A stretch of DNA of 64,000 nucleotides from an uncultured Clostridia bacterium (GCA_944381055.1 CALWJQ010000013.1:57950-121949), one strand, 5' to 3'. Numbered from the stretch's first letter, positions 9,264 through 16,716 are shown. Made by a program: numbers and translations. Notes: a model not told the origin generated them from the letters alone.

Positions 9264-9360
9264 GGGAGTAGATGGGTGCTGGTGTGCCCCCTGGTCTTCA
9301 AAACCAGTGATGGGGGTTAATAGCCTCCTAGGTGGGTTCGATTCCCACATATTCCCGCCA
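9264..9360 (+). tRNA. selC: tRNA-Sec, anticodon TCA
   Basis: 97 bases ending in an encoded CCA. The anticodon stem-loop is CTGGT-CTTCAAA-ACCAG, a UGA reader. There is a long extra arm, a long D stem (GGGTGC/GTGCCC) and a T arm with GTGGG-TTCGATT-CCCAC, as expected for tRNA-Sec. The first seven acceptor positions pair with the 3' end (one G-U). The eighth, expected in bacterial tRNA-Sec, would be G opposite A. It follows selA-selB. Confidence 0.96.
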
Positions 9361-9363
9361 GAC

Positions 9364-9401
9364 AAAAAGCCCCGCAATCACTGCGATTGCGGGGCTTTTT
9401 T
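9364..9401 (+). terminator. Terminator after tRNA-Sec
   Basis: AAAAAGCCCCGCAATC / GATTGCGGGGCTTTTTT, 16-bp stem with a 5-base loop, four bases after the tRNA. Confidence 0.9.
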
Positions 9402-9654
9402 CGCGTTTGCAACGGGTTTCAGGCTGTTTTACGGGTAAAATTGTGACGCTCATATGAATTGATAATCACCCGAAAAGCACTGCTTTTCACGCAAAATACA
9501 ACACGAAACACAACAGAAAGCCGCCCGGAAATGCCGGGCGCGAAATCGGATATACAGTGAACGCAAATGGTGATAGAATAAAGGCAAACTGCCTTAAGAT
9601 TCATTATAGCAAGACAGGTACCCATGCTGTACCGTTTTCGGGAAGGTGGAAAAA
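9402..9654. other. AT-rich non-coding stretch at the left end of the accessory island
   Basis: No convincing gene. It contains one short hairpin near 9531-9551 (CGCCCGG / CCGGGCG). Base composition falls well below the flanking selB and purA regions, marking the left boundary of the island that runs to about 10750. Confidence 0.6.
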
Positions 9655-10065
9655 GTGAAAATCAATCATCCAGAGAGATATGTGGGGAAAAGAGTTCGTG
9701 TTGTATCGTTGCAGGGTACGGCAACAGCTGGGCAATTTATCGGCTATAACTATGATTATGACGATAATGGAAATGAGTTTGTTGAGTTTGATATTGATGC
9801 TGATTTTGGAATCGGATATGTATTTTCAGAGCATGAAGTTGAAAATATTGAAATCATAGGGGGAATAAAAGTGGCCAGAAGTCCAATCGCGACCCATGCA
9901 TGTCCGTTGTATAACCGGGATGTGACATGGTCGGAGTGCTGTGAAGTGCAGGAAGTGCGCGAGGATGAAATGGAACTGAAGTGGCTGCGCGAGCCGTTTG
10001 ACCGCGCGCAGGCCGATGAGATATGTACCCGCTGCCGCTGGTATGTTGTGTCAAAAGGAGAGTGA
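9655..10065 (+). CDS. Uncharacterised protein, beta-rich N-terminus plus Cys-containing C-terminus
   Basis: 136 residues from GTG at 9655, which has GGGAAGG 8 bases upstream; another in-frame GTG sits at 9646. Residues 1-75 (VGKRVRVVSLQGTATAGQF, then YDYDDNGNEF) look like a small beta-barrel. The remainder has five Cys residues (ACPL, ECCEV, CTRCRW) and could bind metal, resembling small phage or accessory proteins. I do not recognise a named family. The codons of the first half are AT-rich and those of the second half GC-richer, so it may be a fusion. It sits one base upstream of a second Cys-rich peptide gene. Confidence 0.6.
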   Translation: MKINHPERYVGKRVRVVSLQGTATAGQFIGYNYDYDDNGNEFVEFDIDADFGIGYVFSEHEVENIEIIGGIKVARSPIATHACPLYNRDVTWSECCEVQEVREDEMELKWLREPFDRAQADEICTRCRWYVVSKGE

Positions 10066-10066
10066 C

Positions 10067-10129
10067 ATGATAAGAACCATCGGGGGGCGGAAGTGGTACT
10101 GCTGTCCGCACTGCGGGAAGAAACTGTGA
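10067..10129 (+). CDS. 20-residue CxxC peptide (zinc-ribbon-like, possibly truncated)
   Basis: MIRTIGGRKWYCCPHCGKKL, with a strong AAAGGAG ribosome site at 10053-10059 and the start one base after the previous stop. The CPHCGKK knuckle resembles the first half of short phage Com-like zinc fingers, which normally carry a second CxxC. Here a TGA interrupts it and the following sequence is in another frame, so it is either a real micro-peptide or a gene broken near 10120. Confidence 0.5.
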   Translation: MIRTIGGRKWYCCPHCGKKL

Positions 10130-10445
10130 ATCTTGGAGAAATGAAGAGTTTTCAAAGGCGATCATTGATGCCCAAAAAGCTTTTGATGACAAGCCGGAAG
10201 TGCTCATAATGCATGTAAAGAAGAATACAACAGGCTTTTTATCCGACATTCTGAGCGCTATTTGTAATGGGGAATATGATTTGCCGTTTTCTCATGAAAA
10301 AGAATACTGGATACAAAAGGGAAACAAGGAAAAAGAGATTTTTGCCAACCTGTTTTCTGTTGAAGCTTATGAAGACCAGGAATCCATCGACTTTTTGCAC
10401 AAACACTTTCCGGATATGATGCAAGCATATGAAAATCTATGGTGA
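10122..10445 (+). pseudogene. 5'-truncated gene of unknown function
   Basis: A coding-like frame runs from about 10122 (NCESWRNEEFSKAIIDAQ) to the stop at 10443-10445 and ends HFPDMMQAYENLW. No ATG, GTG or TTG with a ribosome site exists at its head. GTG at 10200 and ATG at 10209 are in frame but lack Shine-Dalgarno sequences and would discard well-formed upstream sequence. It overlaps the end of the CxxC peptide gene, suggesting a deletion joined two unrelated genes. The acidic, helical composition resembles small immunity-type proteins, but that is only an impression. Confidence 0.45.
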
Positions 10446-10457
10446 GGAGTAGATGGT

Positions 10458-10691
10458 ATGTATGTCGCACCGACAGATGCAAAAATTGTGAACTCGGAAG
10501 AAGTTTGGGAACTCAAAAGGCAATACGAAGAACGCTTTGGAGAACGGTTCATTCCGTTCAACTACCCCGATTTTCCAGGTGACGAAAATACGCTGCCGGG
10601 GCAGGCTTATAAAAATGCCATCATCCATGCGTTAGAAGAAGGCAAACCGTATCACATCGTGTCCAAACGATACAATGTGATTGACCATTGA
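10458..10691 (+). CDS. Small uncharacterised protein, 77 residues
   Basis: The ATG at 10458 follows a GAGGAG site (10444-10449) with good spacing and starts 12 bases after the previous stop. The protein is charged and soluble, starting MYVAPTDAKIVNSEEVWELK and containing ALEEGKPYHIVSKRYN. There is no membrane segment and no motif I recognise. Composition is AT-richer than core genes. A terminator follows at 10754-10796. Confidence 0.6.
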   Translation: MYVAPTDAKIVNSEEVWELKRQYEERFGERFIPFNYPDFPGDENTLPGQAYKNAIIHALEEGKPYHIVSKRYNVIDH

Positions 10692-10753
10692 AGTAAAACA
10701 GAGAAAAAAGGGACATGATAAGAAGTATATATAGAAATCAATATCCGAGAGCC

Positions 10754-10796
10754 AAGAGCCGAAACTGTCGGGAAACCGGCGGCTTCGGCTCTTTTT
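10754..10796 (+). terminator. Terminator closing the AT-rich island
   Basis: AAGAGCCGAA ... TTCGGCTCTT stem with an inner CGG/CCG pairing, followed by TTTATTT. Confidence 0.75.
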
Positions 10797-10895
10797 ATTT
10801 CGGCCGACGGGCCCTGGCAGGGGAACGCGACGTACTTTCGGGCCGTTTGACTCTTTGAAACCCTGCAATTCCGAAGGCTCACAGGGCTTTTGCGC

Positions 10896-10930
10896 AAAAA
10901 AATTCTCCGGAGACTGGCCGCGCTCCGGAG
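10896..10930 (-). terminator. Terminator of tRNA-Leu
   Basis: On the minus strand, CTCCGGAG, 10-base loop, CTCCGGAG, then AATTTTTTT, beginning five bases after the tRNA 3' end. Each arm is itself a palindrome. Confidence 0.8.
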
Positions 10931-10934
10931 AGTA

Positions 10935-11021
10935 TGGTGCTGGTGACCGGGATCGAACCGGTACGAGTGTTACCTCACGGGATTTTAAGTCCCGGGCGTC
11001 TGCCTGTTCCGCCACACCAGC
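10935..11021 (-). tRNA. tRNA-Leu, anticodon TAA
   Basis: 87 bases with encoded CCA. The acceptor is GCTGGTG/CACCAGC, the anticodon loop is CTTAAAA in a CGGGA/TCCCG stem, the variable arm is long (class II), and the T loop is TTCGATC. The long variable arm and TAA anticodon identify leucine. Confidence 0.97.
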
Positions 11022-11034
11022 ATGCTGGGTTTTC

Positions 11035-11064
11035 AGTATATCACGAAGGGGGGCATGGCGTCAA
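11035..11064 (-). promoter_or_regulatory. Promoter of tRNA-Leu
   Basis: Minus strand TTGACG (11059-11064), 18-bp spacer, TATACT (11035-11040), 14 bases before the mature tRNA. Confidence 0.8.
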
Positions 11065-11066
11065 CT

Positions 11067-11101
11067 CCCCGCTGAAATCGCTGCGCTGGATTTCAGCGGG
11101 G
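11067..11101. repeat. Perfect inverted repeat, 13-bp arms
   Basis: CCCCGCTGAAATC (11067-11079), 9-base spacer, GATTTCAGCGGGG (11089-11101). It lacks a flanking T-tract and belongs to the palindromic cluster upstream of tRNA-Leu. Confidence 0.8.
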
Positions 11102-11108
11102 GCCTAAC

Positions 11109-11147
11109 CCCACTCGGCTCACTTCGCTCGAGCCTCGCGGGGGCCCC
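11109..11147. repeat. 39-bp direct repeat, copy 1
   Basis: Begins CCCACTCGGCTCACTTCGCT and ends GGGGGCCCC; identical to copy 2, 118 bp downstream. The GGCTC/GAGCC halves can pair. It is followed by TTTAATTGCT and CGGG, also shared with copy 2. Confidence 0.85.
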
Positions 11148-11226
11148 TTCAATTTAATTGCTCCGGGTCGGCAAAGCCTCCCCTGCGCGTACGGCGGCAC
11201 CGGCCGCCGTCCCGGCTGCGCCGGGT

Positions 11227-11265
11227 CCCACTCGGCTCACTTCGCTCGAGCCTCGCGGGGGCCCC
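11227..11265. repeat. 39-bp direct repeat, copy 2
   Basis: Same 39 bases as 11109-11147, again followed by a TTTAATTGCT segment, giving a repeat unit of about 118 bp. Confidence 0.85.
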
Positions 11266-11535
11266 ATTTATTTAATTGCTTCGGGGCAAATGAATTGCCC
11301 CTGCGCACACGCCGCCACCCGGCGGCGTCCCGGCGAAGCCGGGTCCGGGGATGCTGCATGGATGTTTGTCTATCGCCGGCGCGTCCCATCGGGCCCTGCG
11401 TCATCCTCGCGAAGCGAGCTTGACGCCCCAAGCACCAATCTGAAGCTGGAGATTGATTCAACGGTACAGTCGCCGCGCGGCTCAAGGCGCTTGCCGCCGT
11501 CCGCGCGGCATTGGTTACGTCTTGGGCGTTTTTTG

Positions 11536-11565
11536 GTACTTTTTGTCGCTCGTGACAAAAAGTAC
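11536..11565. repeat. Perfect 12-bp inverted repeat
   Basis: GTACTTTTTGTC (11536-11547), loop GCTCGT, GACAAAAAGTAC (11554-11565). No gene is directly attached, so its role is unknown. Confidence 0.75.
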
Positions 11566-11661
11566 GGCCTTTCTTTGCGCCGTGCTGCCGTGCAGCGAGC
11601 TGCTGGCCTTTTCGTATCCGCATCAAAAGACCGGCCTTCACCCCTGTGGGGCAAGGAAATC

Positions 11662-11691
11662 AAAAAGGCCATCCGGCAGGATGGCCTTTTT
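11662..11691 (-). terminator. Bidirectional terminator after purA
   Basis: AAAAAGGCCATCC, loop GGCA, GGATGGCCTTTTT; 13-bp stem with A/T tracts on both sides, 54 bp after the purA stop. Confidence 0.85.
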
Positions 11692-11744
11692 GACTGGAAC
11701 AAAGGAAAAAGGAGCGGCTCTATGAAAGAGTGAGGTATGGCAAA

Positions 11745-13025
11745 TCAGCGATAGATGATGTCTTCGCGGTGCGGGCCGTTTGAAATGTAGGTGACAGGGC
11801 AGCCGATTTCGCGTTCGACAAATTCGACGTAGCGCCGTGCATTTTCGGGCAAGTCCTCAAAACGGCGAATGCCGCGCAGGTTGCACTTCCAGCCCGGAAG
11901 GGTGGTGTAAACCGGCTTGGCGCGGTTCAAAAGCGGCGTGACCGGGAAATCGCGGGTCATGCGGCCGTCGATTTCGTAGGCGGTGCAGACCGGAATGTCG
12001 TCCAGATACCCCAGTACGTCGATAAGCGACAGCGCGACGTCGGTCGTGCCTTGCAGCATACAGCCGTAGCGGGTGGCGACGGTGTCCAGCCAACCTACGC
12101 GGCGGGGCCGCCCGGTCGTCGCGCCGTATTCGCCGCCGTCGCCGCCGCGATCGCGCAGTTCGCGCGCCTGTTCACCTGACAGTTCGCTGACAAAAGCGCC
12201 TGCGCCGACGGCCGAGGAGTAGGCTTTGACCACTGTGATGATCTGCCGGATGGCGTGGGGCGGAATGCCCGCCGCGCCAACCGATGCAAAACCGGCCAGC
12301 GGCGACGACGAGGTGGTAAAGGGATAAATGCCGTTGTCCGGATCCTTGAGCGCGCCCAGCTGGCCTTCAAGCAGAATGTCCTTGCCCGCCCGTACGGCCT
12401 GGTGCAGAAACAGCGCGGTGTCGCCGATCAGGGGCCGCAAACGCTCGCGGTAAGAACACAGGGAATCATACAGCGCTTTGGGGTCAAGGCGCTCGGAAGA
12501 ATGATAGACTGCTTCGAGCGAGGCGTTTTTAACCTCGCACAGCGCAGTCAGCCGTTCAAGCAAAGGCTGATCTTCAAAGATCTCGCAGACCTGCAAACCG
12601 ATTTTCAGATATTTATCGGAATAAAACGGGGCAATGCCCGATTTGGTCGACCCAAAGCTGTTTTTTCCCAGACGCTCTTCTTCGAGCCGGTCAAACAGGA
12701 TGTGATAAGGCATGACGATCTGGGCCCGGTCAGAAATGAGCAGACGCGGGTGCGGCACGCCGGCCTTGAGCAGCCCGTCGAGTTCGGCAAAGAGACGCTC
12801 CAGATTGAGAGCGACGCCCTGCGCAATGATGTTGGTCGTGCTCTGGCGGAAAACGCCCGATGGCAGCAGGTGCAGAGCAAATTTGCCGTATTCGTTGATG
12901 ATGGTGTGACCGGCGTTGGCGCCGCCCTGAAAACGGACAACAACGTCGCTTTTGCCGCCCAAAAGGTCGGTCATTTTGCCCTTGCCTTCGTCGCCCCAGT
13001 TGGCGCCGACAATAGCGCGGACCAT
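11745..13025 (-). CDS. purA: Adenylosuccinate synthetase
   Basis: 426 residues, full length. The P-loop-like N-terminus is GANWGDEGKGKMTD, followed by the catalytic GGANAGHTI, and the C-terminal half has the GTP/aspartate-binding region. It joins IMP and aspartate using GTP, the first committed step to AMP. The ATG is preceded by AAGGAGGAGC and a promoter. It is transcribed alone, 8.8 kb from the purE cluster. Position 14 is Trp in NWGDEG where most PurA proteins have Gln (QWGDEG), a conservative variant known in related Clostridia from memory. Confidence 0.96.
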   Translation of the reverse strand: MVRAIVGANWGDEGKGKMTDLLGGKSDVVVRFQGGANAGHTIINEYGKFALHLLPSGVFRQSTTNIIAQGVALNLERLFAELDGLLKAGVPHPRLLISDRAQIVMPYHILFDRLEEERLGKNSFGSTKSGIAPFYSDKYLKIGLQVCEIFEDQPLLERLTALCEVKNASLEAVYHSSERLDPKALYDSLCSYRERLRPLIGDTALFLHQAVRAGKDILLEGQLGALKDPDNGIYPFTTSSSPLAGFASVGAAGIPPHAIRQIITVVKAYSSAVGAGAFVSELSGEQARELRDRGGDGGEYGATTGRPRRVGWLDTVATRYGCMLQGTTDVALSLIDVLGYLDDIPVCTAYEIDGRMTRDFPVTPLLNRAKPVYTTLPGWKCNLRGIRRFEDLPENARRYVEFVEREIGCPVTYISNGPHREDIIYR

Positions 13026-13057
13026 GCAATCAGCTCCTCCTTTTTGTCGATGGTTCT

Positions 13058-13087
13058 ATTGTAGCACGTGCAAATCGAAAAATGCAA
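13058..13087 (-). promoter_or_regulatory. Promoter of purA
   Basis: Minus strand TTGCAT (13082-13087), 18-bp spacer, TACAAT (13058-13063). Confidence 0.65.
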
Positions 13088-13120
13088 ACGAGGATTTTTT
13101 ATATTCGGCATTAGATAAAC

Positions 13121-14002
13121 TTATACCATTTGCTCGAGCAATCGACTGGCAGCGGTGGACAGCGGCAGCCGGCCGTCGTACACCAGGCAGATATTGCGGG
13201 GCGGGGGCGACGGCGACAGAGCCAGCTCGAACAGCCGGCCGTCGCGCAGCAAGGGCAGGGCAAAATTGCGTACCAGGCTGCCGACGCCCATGCCGCGGGC
13301 GGCGAACTGCGCAATGAGCGGGCTGGTCGCCAGCTCGAACGCGGGCTGCAGATGGACGCCGTGTTCAGATAAAAAGGCATCGATGTACCGGCGGGTGCTG
13401 GTGTTCTGTTCAAGGCAGACAATGGGCAGGCCGGCCAGCTGCGGCGGGGACAGGACGCGGCCGCGCAGGTCGTCAAAACGGGAGCCCGCGACAAAGACGT
13501 CCTGGATTTCACTGACCGGGCGGACGACCAGCCCGGCCTGCCCGTTGACGGGGGAGGAAACCGCGCCGAAGTCAATGGCGCCGTCGTGCAGCAGGCGCAG
13601 CGTTTCAGGCGTTGACACATTGGTCACCGAGATATGAACCCCGGGATAGCGGTTGTGGAAGGCTTCGAGGTGTTCGAGCAGAAAAAACTCAAGCGTCATG
13701 TCCGACGCGCCGATGCGGATGCTGCCGCTTTCCAGCCCGCGCACCTGCCGCAGGTATTTTTCGCCCTGCGCAATGCTTTCGACGCCGCGGGCGACAAACC
13801 GGTACAGCTCTTCGCCCTCGGGCGTCAGCCGCATCCCCCGCGGCGTGCGGACAAATAAAATAACCCCCAGTTCCTGTTCGAGCAGGCGCAGGCACTGGCT
13901 GACCGCCGACTGGGTGATGTAAAGGGCCTGCGCGGCGCGTGAGACGCTGCCCTGCCGCGCGATTTGGTAAAAGACGCGATACCATTCCAGGCTGATGGCC
14001 AA
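13121..14002 (-). CDS. LysR-family transcriptional regulator
   Basis: 293 residues. The N-terminal winged helix-turn-helix includes GSVSRAAQALYITQSAVSQCLRLLE, and an LTTR effector-binding domain follows (residues about 90-290). The start is TTG at 14000-14002, 9 bases after AGGAG; the overlapping ATG is in another frame. It is divergent from the SLH phosphodiester glycosidase gene across 158 bp, the usual layout when an LTTR controls its neighbour, although the creatininase/ABC genes are also possible targets. The effector is unknown. Confidence 0.92.
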   Translation of the reverse strand: MAISLEWYRVFYQIARQGSVSRAAQALYITQSAVSQCLRLLEQELGVILFVRTPRGMRLTPEGEELYRFVARGVESIAQGEKYLRQVRGLESGSIRIGASDMTLEFFLLEHLEAFHNRYPGVHISVTNVSTPETLRLLHDGAIDFGAVSSPVNGQAGLVVRPVSEIQDVFVAGSRFDDLRGRVLSPPQLAGLPIVCLEQNTSTRRYIDAFLSEHGVHLQPAFELATSPLIAQFAARGMGVGSLVRNFALPLLRDGRLFELALSPSPPPRNICLVYDGRLPLSTAASRLLEQMV

Positions 14003-14075
14003 ACATTACCACTCCTAATCAATCAGCAGAAACCTATCACTCATTCTAATAACAGTTTATCACACTTTTTCCCGC

Positions 14076-14104
14076 TTGCAAAGCAGCCGTGACAATGCTA
14101 CAAT
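14076..14104 (+). promoter_or_regulatory. Promoter of the SLH phosphodiester glycosidase gene
   Basis: TTGCAA at 14076-14081, 17-bp spacer, TACAAT at 14099-14104. Confidence 0.7.
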
Positions 14105-14160
14105 GGGTTCATCACATCTATGGGGCCGCGCGCCCCGGAAAAGAAAGAGGTAGAAAGCAT

Positions 14161-15873
14161 ATGAGATCACTGATGCGTCGCACCCTTTCCCTGGCACTGG
14201 CCGCCGCGCTTTTAATAGGCGGGCTGCTGATGCCCGCAGCGGCGTCGGGCGCGAGCGAAGAAAGCACCGCAAACGCCGATCACCTCAACGCTCTCGGGCT
14301 GTTCCAGGGCACCGAGAACGGTTATGAGCTCAACAACACTCCCGACCGCACGCAGGGCCTGGTCATGCTGATCCGCCTGCTCGGCCGTGAGCAGGAAGCG
14401 CTTTCGGGCAGCTACACTCACCCGTTTACCGACGTTGCCGCGTCGGGCTGGGAAGCCCCCTATGTCGGCTACGGTTATGAGACCGGCCTGACCAGCGGCG
14501 TGGGCGGCGGCCTGTTCGGCGGCAGCCAGACGCTGGCTGCGCGCGACTATGTCACCTTTTTGCTGCGCTCGCTGGGTTACAGCGATGCAGACGGCGATTT
14601 CACCTGGCAGTATGCCCTGAGCTTTGCCGCACAGATCGGCATGATGACGACCGACGCCGCCATCGCGCTGTCGAGCGCCAGCTTCAACCGCGGCGACATG
14701 GTCGACCTGTCGTATTCGGCGCTGACCTGCCCGATGGCCGACGGCAGCGGCTCGCTGGCTGAAAAGCTGGCCGGCGAGGGCGTGTTCACCACGGCGCAGG
14801 GCCAGGCGGAAGGCGTCATCGGCGCCGGCGTCAAGGTCTATACCTACACCCCGTACCAGCCCCCGCGCGAAGAGGGCCCGGGCGTCACTTACAGCCGCCA
14901 GAGCGTCGCCGGCATTACGGCCGACGTCATCACCGTCGACCTGCTCAACCCCAAAGTCCGTGTCGAAGCCCGCCTGGTCAGCAACAAGGTCGGCGCGACC
15001 CAGTCGTTCGCCACCATCGCCCAGAACTCGGGCGCCAAAGCTGTCGTCAACGCCAACTTCTTTAATTCCGAGGGGAATAAGGCACTGATTGGCAGCCTGA
15101 TGACGGGCGGCGAGCTGATGTACAGCATGACCGATTACACCACCCTGGGCATCCGCGACGACGGCTCGGTCACCTGGGGCCGCCCGTCCATGGCCGTGTG
15201 GCTCAAGGGCCCCAACACCACGGCCAAGCACTGGTTTGCCCGCGCCGTCAATGTTGACGCGGCTACGTATCACAACACCGGCTATTCCGTCATGTACACC
15301 CCGGCCTATGGCACCAGTGTGACGGCGCCGTGCAACGGTTACGCCATCGAGGTTCGCAACGACGTCGTCACCGCCTATACGTCCTATGCGCCGGGCAGCG
15401 TCATCACCATCCCGGCCGACGGCTACGTCGTGCTGCTGGGCACCGCCATCACCGGGCTTTACCTGTATGAGCCCCCCGCAGTGGGCACCCCCATTACGAC
15501 CGAGGTCTATCTGTTCACCGAGGATCCCGAGGGCTTTGATCCGGCCGGCGTGACGACGATGGTCGCCGGTTCGCCCTGCCTCATCAAAGACGGAGTTATC
15601 AGCAACGTTGTCGACGCCAACTTCGAGCTCGATAAATTCACCAAGGGCGCCACGCCGCGCACCGCGGTGGGCACCACGGCCGACGGCCGCATGATTCTGC
15701 TGTCGACCAGCTCGGCCACCATGGATCAGCTCAAGCAGGCCATGCTGGCGCTCGGCTGCACCGACGCTGTCAACCTCGACGGCGGCGGCTCGTGCGGCAT
15801 GTATTATGACGGCCAGATTCTGCACACCCCCGGCCGTCAGCTGACGGCTACGCTGCAAATCTTTGTCGACTGA
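14161..15873 (+). CDS. Secreted SLH-domain protein with a phosphodiester glycosidase (NAGPA) domain
   Basis: 570 residues. A signal peptide (LSLALAAALLIGGLL, cleavage likely after AAASGA) is followed by SLH-like repeats (residues about 40-215: FTDVAASGWEAPYVGYGYET, then ARDYVTFLLRSLGY) that anchor to cell-wall polymers. A C-terminal domain of the NAGPA/DUF2233 type follows (residues about 265-570), with VVNANFF and the strongly conserved NLDGGGS near the end. Family members cleave GlcNAc-1-phosphodiesters; the target here is not known. The frame is open upstream, but the ATG at 14161 begins the signal peptide. A second NAGPA protein lies at 60442. Confidence 0.9.
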   Translation: MRSLMRRTLSLALAAALLIGGLLMPAAASGASEESTANADHLNALGLFQGTENGYELNNTPDRTQGLVMLIRLLGREQEALSGSYTHPFTDVAASGWEAPYVGYGYETGLTSGVGGGLFGGSQTLAARDYVTFLLRSLGYSDADGDFTWQYALSFAAQIGMMTTDAAIALSSASFNRGDMVDLSYSALTCPMADGSGSLAEKLAGEGVFTTAQGQAEGVIGAGVKVYTYTPYQPPREEGPGVTYSRQSVAGITADVITVDLLNPKVRVEARLVSNKVGATQSFATIAQNSGAKAVVNANFFNSEGNKALIGSLMTGGELMYSMTDYTTLGIRDDGSVTWGRPSMAVWLKGPNTTAKHWFARAVNVDAATYHNTGYSVMYTPAYGTSVTAPCNGYAIEVRNDVVTAYTSYAPGSVITIPADGYVVLLGTAITGLYLYEPPAVGTPITTEVYLFTEDPEGFDPAGVTTMVAGSPCLIKDGVISNVVDANFELDKFTKGATPRTAVGTTADGRMILLSTSSATMDQLKQAMLALGCTDAVNLDGGGSCGMYYDGQILHTPGRQLTATLQIFVD

Positions 15874-15886
15874 CCGCGTTTTATCT

Positions 15887-15913
15887 GCCGCCGCCCTGCC
15901 GGGGCGGCGGCAG
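15887..15913 (+). other. GC-rich intergenic hairpin
   Basis: CTGCCGCCGCCC / GGGGCGGCGGCAG stem between the SLH glycosidase and creatininase genes. It has no U-tract, so it is a weak terminator or an mRNA stabiliser. Confidence 0.5.
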
Positions 15914-15942
15914 AATTGATATGCATATAAGGAGGAGCAAGC

Positions 15943-16716
15943 ATGAAAAACCCCGTCCGGTGGGATAACCTGAACACCCGCGAACTCAAGGCCTTGTCCG
16001 AACAGCAGGCCATTGTCCTGCTTCCCGTCGGTTCGACTGAACAGCACGGCCCGCACCTGCCCGTCGGCTGCGACAACCTGATGGCGACCGGCATGAGCGA
16101 GCGCATCGCCGCCGAACTTAACCGCCGCGGCAAACCGTGCGTCGTCGCGCCGTCGATTGCAGTGGCCAATTCGACCCACCACATGAGTTTCTGCGGATCC
16201 ATGACCCTGCGTCCCGAAACGTACATGAACGTGCTTTTTGATTACTGCCGTTCCATTGCCAGCCACGGGTTCCGCAAGATCGTCATTGTCAACGGCCACG
16301 GCGGCAACGTCGCGCCGACCGAAACGGCGCTCATCGAAATTAACGAGACCCTGGGGTTCCCGGTGTACTTCACCGGGTACTGGAAAGGCGATAAAACGGC
16401 GCAGAGCGACATTTTGGAAAGCCAGACCGGTATGATTCACGCCTGCGAGGGCGAAACGTCGCTGCTGTGGGCGCTGGACGAGGAGTGGATCGACCCCATT
16501 TACAAAGAAACCAAGGGAAACCCGGGGTATCCGCTCGAAGCGGAAAACGACGGCACGCTGAGCACCTTCCACCGCATGGAATCCCACACCGAGAACGGCG
16601 TCATGGGCAATTCCTGGCTTGCGTCGCGTGAAAAGGGTGAAAAAATGGTCGAACGCATGGTCAAGGGCATGGCCGACGTTTTATGCGACGACCGCCTGTG
16701 GGAACAGCGCGTCTGA
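15943..16716 (+). CDS. Creatininase-family amidohydrolase
   Basis: 257 residues, usual length. Metal-ligand motifs are present: GSTEQHGPHLP (Glu and His), CDNLMATG (Asp), VNGHGGN (His) and CEGETS (Glu), as in creatininase and the FAPy/riboflavin-pathway amidases. It hydrolyses a cyclic or linear amide; the substrate cannot be read from sequence. The ATG follows AAGGAGGAGC. It is followed by a terminator, and the NitT/TauT-type ABC operon 255 bp downstream may supply a related nitrogen compound (inference). Confidence 0.9.
   Translation: MKNPVRWDNLNTRELKALSEQQAIVLLPVGSTEQHGPHLPVGCDNLMATGMSERIAAELNRRGKPCVVAPSIAVANSTHHMSFCGSMTLRPETYMNVLFDYCRSIASHGFRKIVIVNGHGGNVAPTETALIEINETLGFPVYFTGYWKGDKTAQSDILESQTGMIHACEGETSLLWALDEEWIDPIYKETKGNPGYPLEAENDGTLSTFHRMESHTENGVMGNSWLASREKGEKMVERMVKGMADVLCDDRLWEQRV

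Larger units (their letters stand above)
11102..11744. other. Repeat-rich non-coding region between tRNA-Leu and purA
   Basis: I find no credible gene. The frames open here have no ribosome sites and run through repeats. The region holds two copies of a 39-bp repeat, several GC palindromes (for example around 11310-11345), a 12-bp hairpin at 11536-11565 and the purA terminator. Confidence 0.7.

Noticed and set aside
9264..11021. Attachment-site duplication of a tRNA end bordering the AT-rich island
   Set aside because: Short similarities between the tRNA-Sec and tRNA-Leu regions reflect general tRNA features; no exact repeat long enough was seen.
11109..11265. Possible CRISPR array
   Set aside because: Only two repeat copies of 39 bp with a 79-bp interval, no cas genes, and the repeat is internally palindromic and followed by shared sequence.
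11158..11733. 191-residue plus-strand ORF in the repeat region
   Set aside because: Passes through direct repeats, palindromes and a terminator; Arg/Ser/Ala-rich without motifs or ribosome site.
14212..16587. 791-residue minus-strand ORF across the SLH glycosidase and creatininase genes
   Set aside because: Mirror frame of two clear genes, crosses an intergenic hairpin, no recognisable motif.
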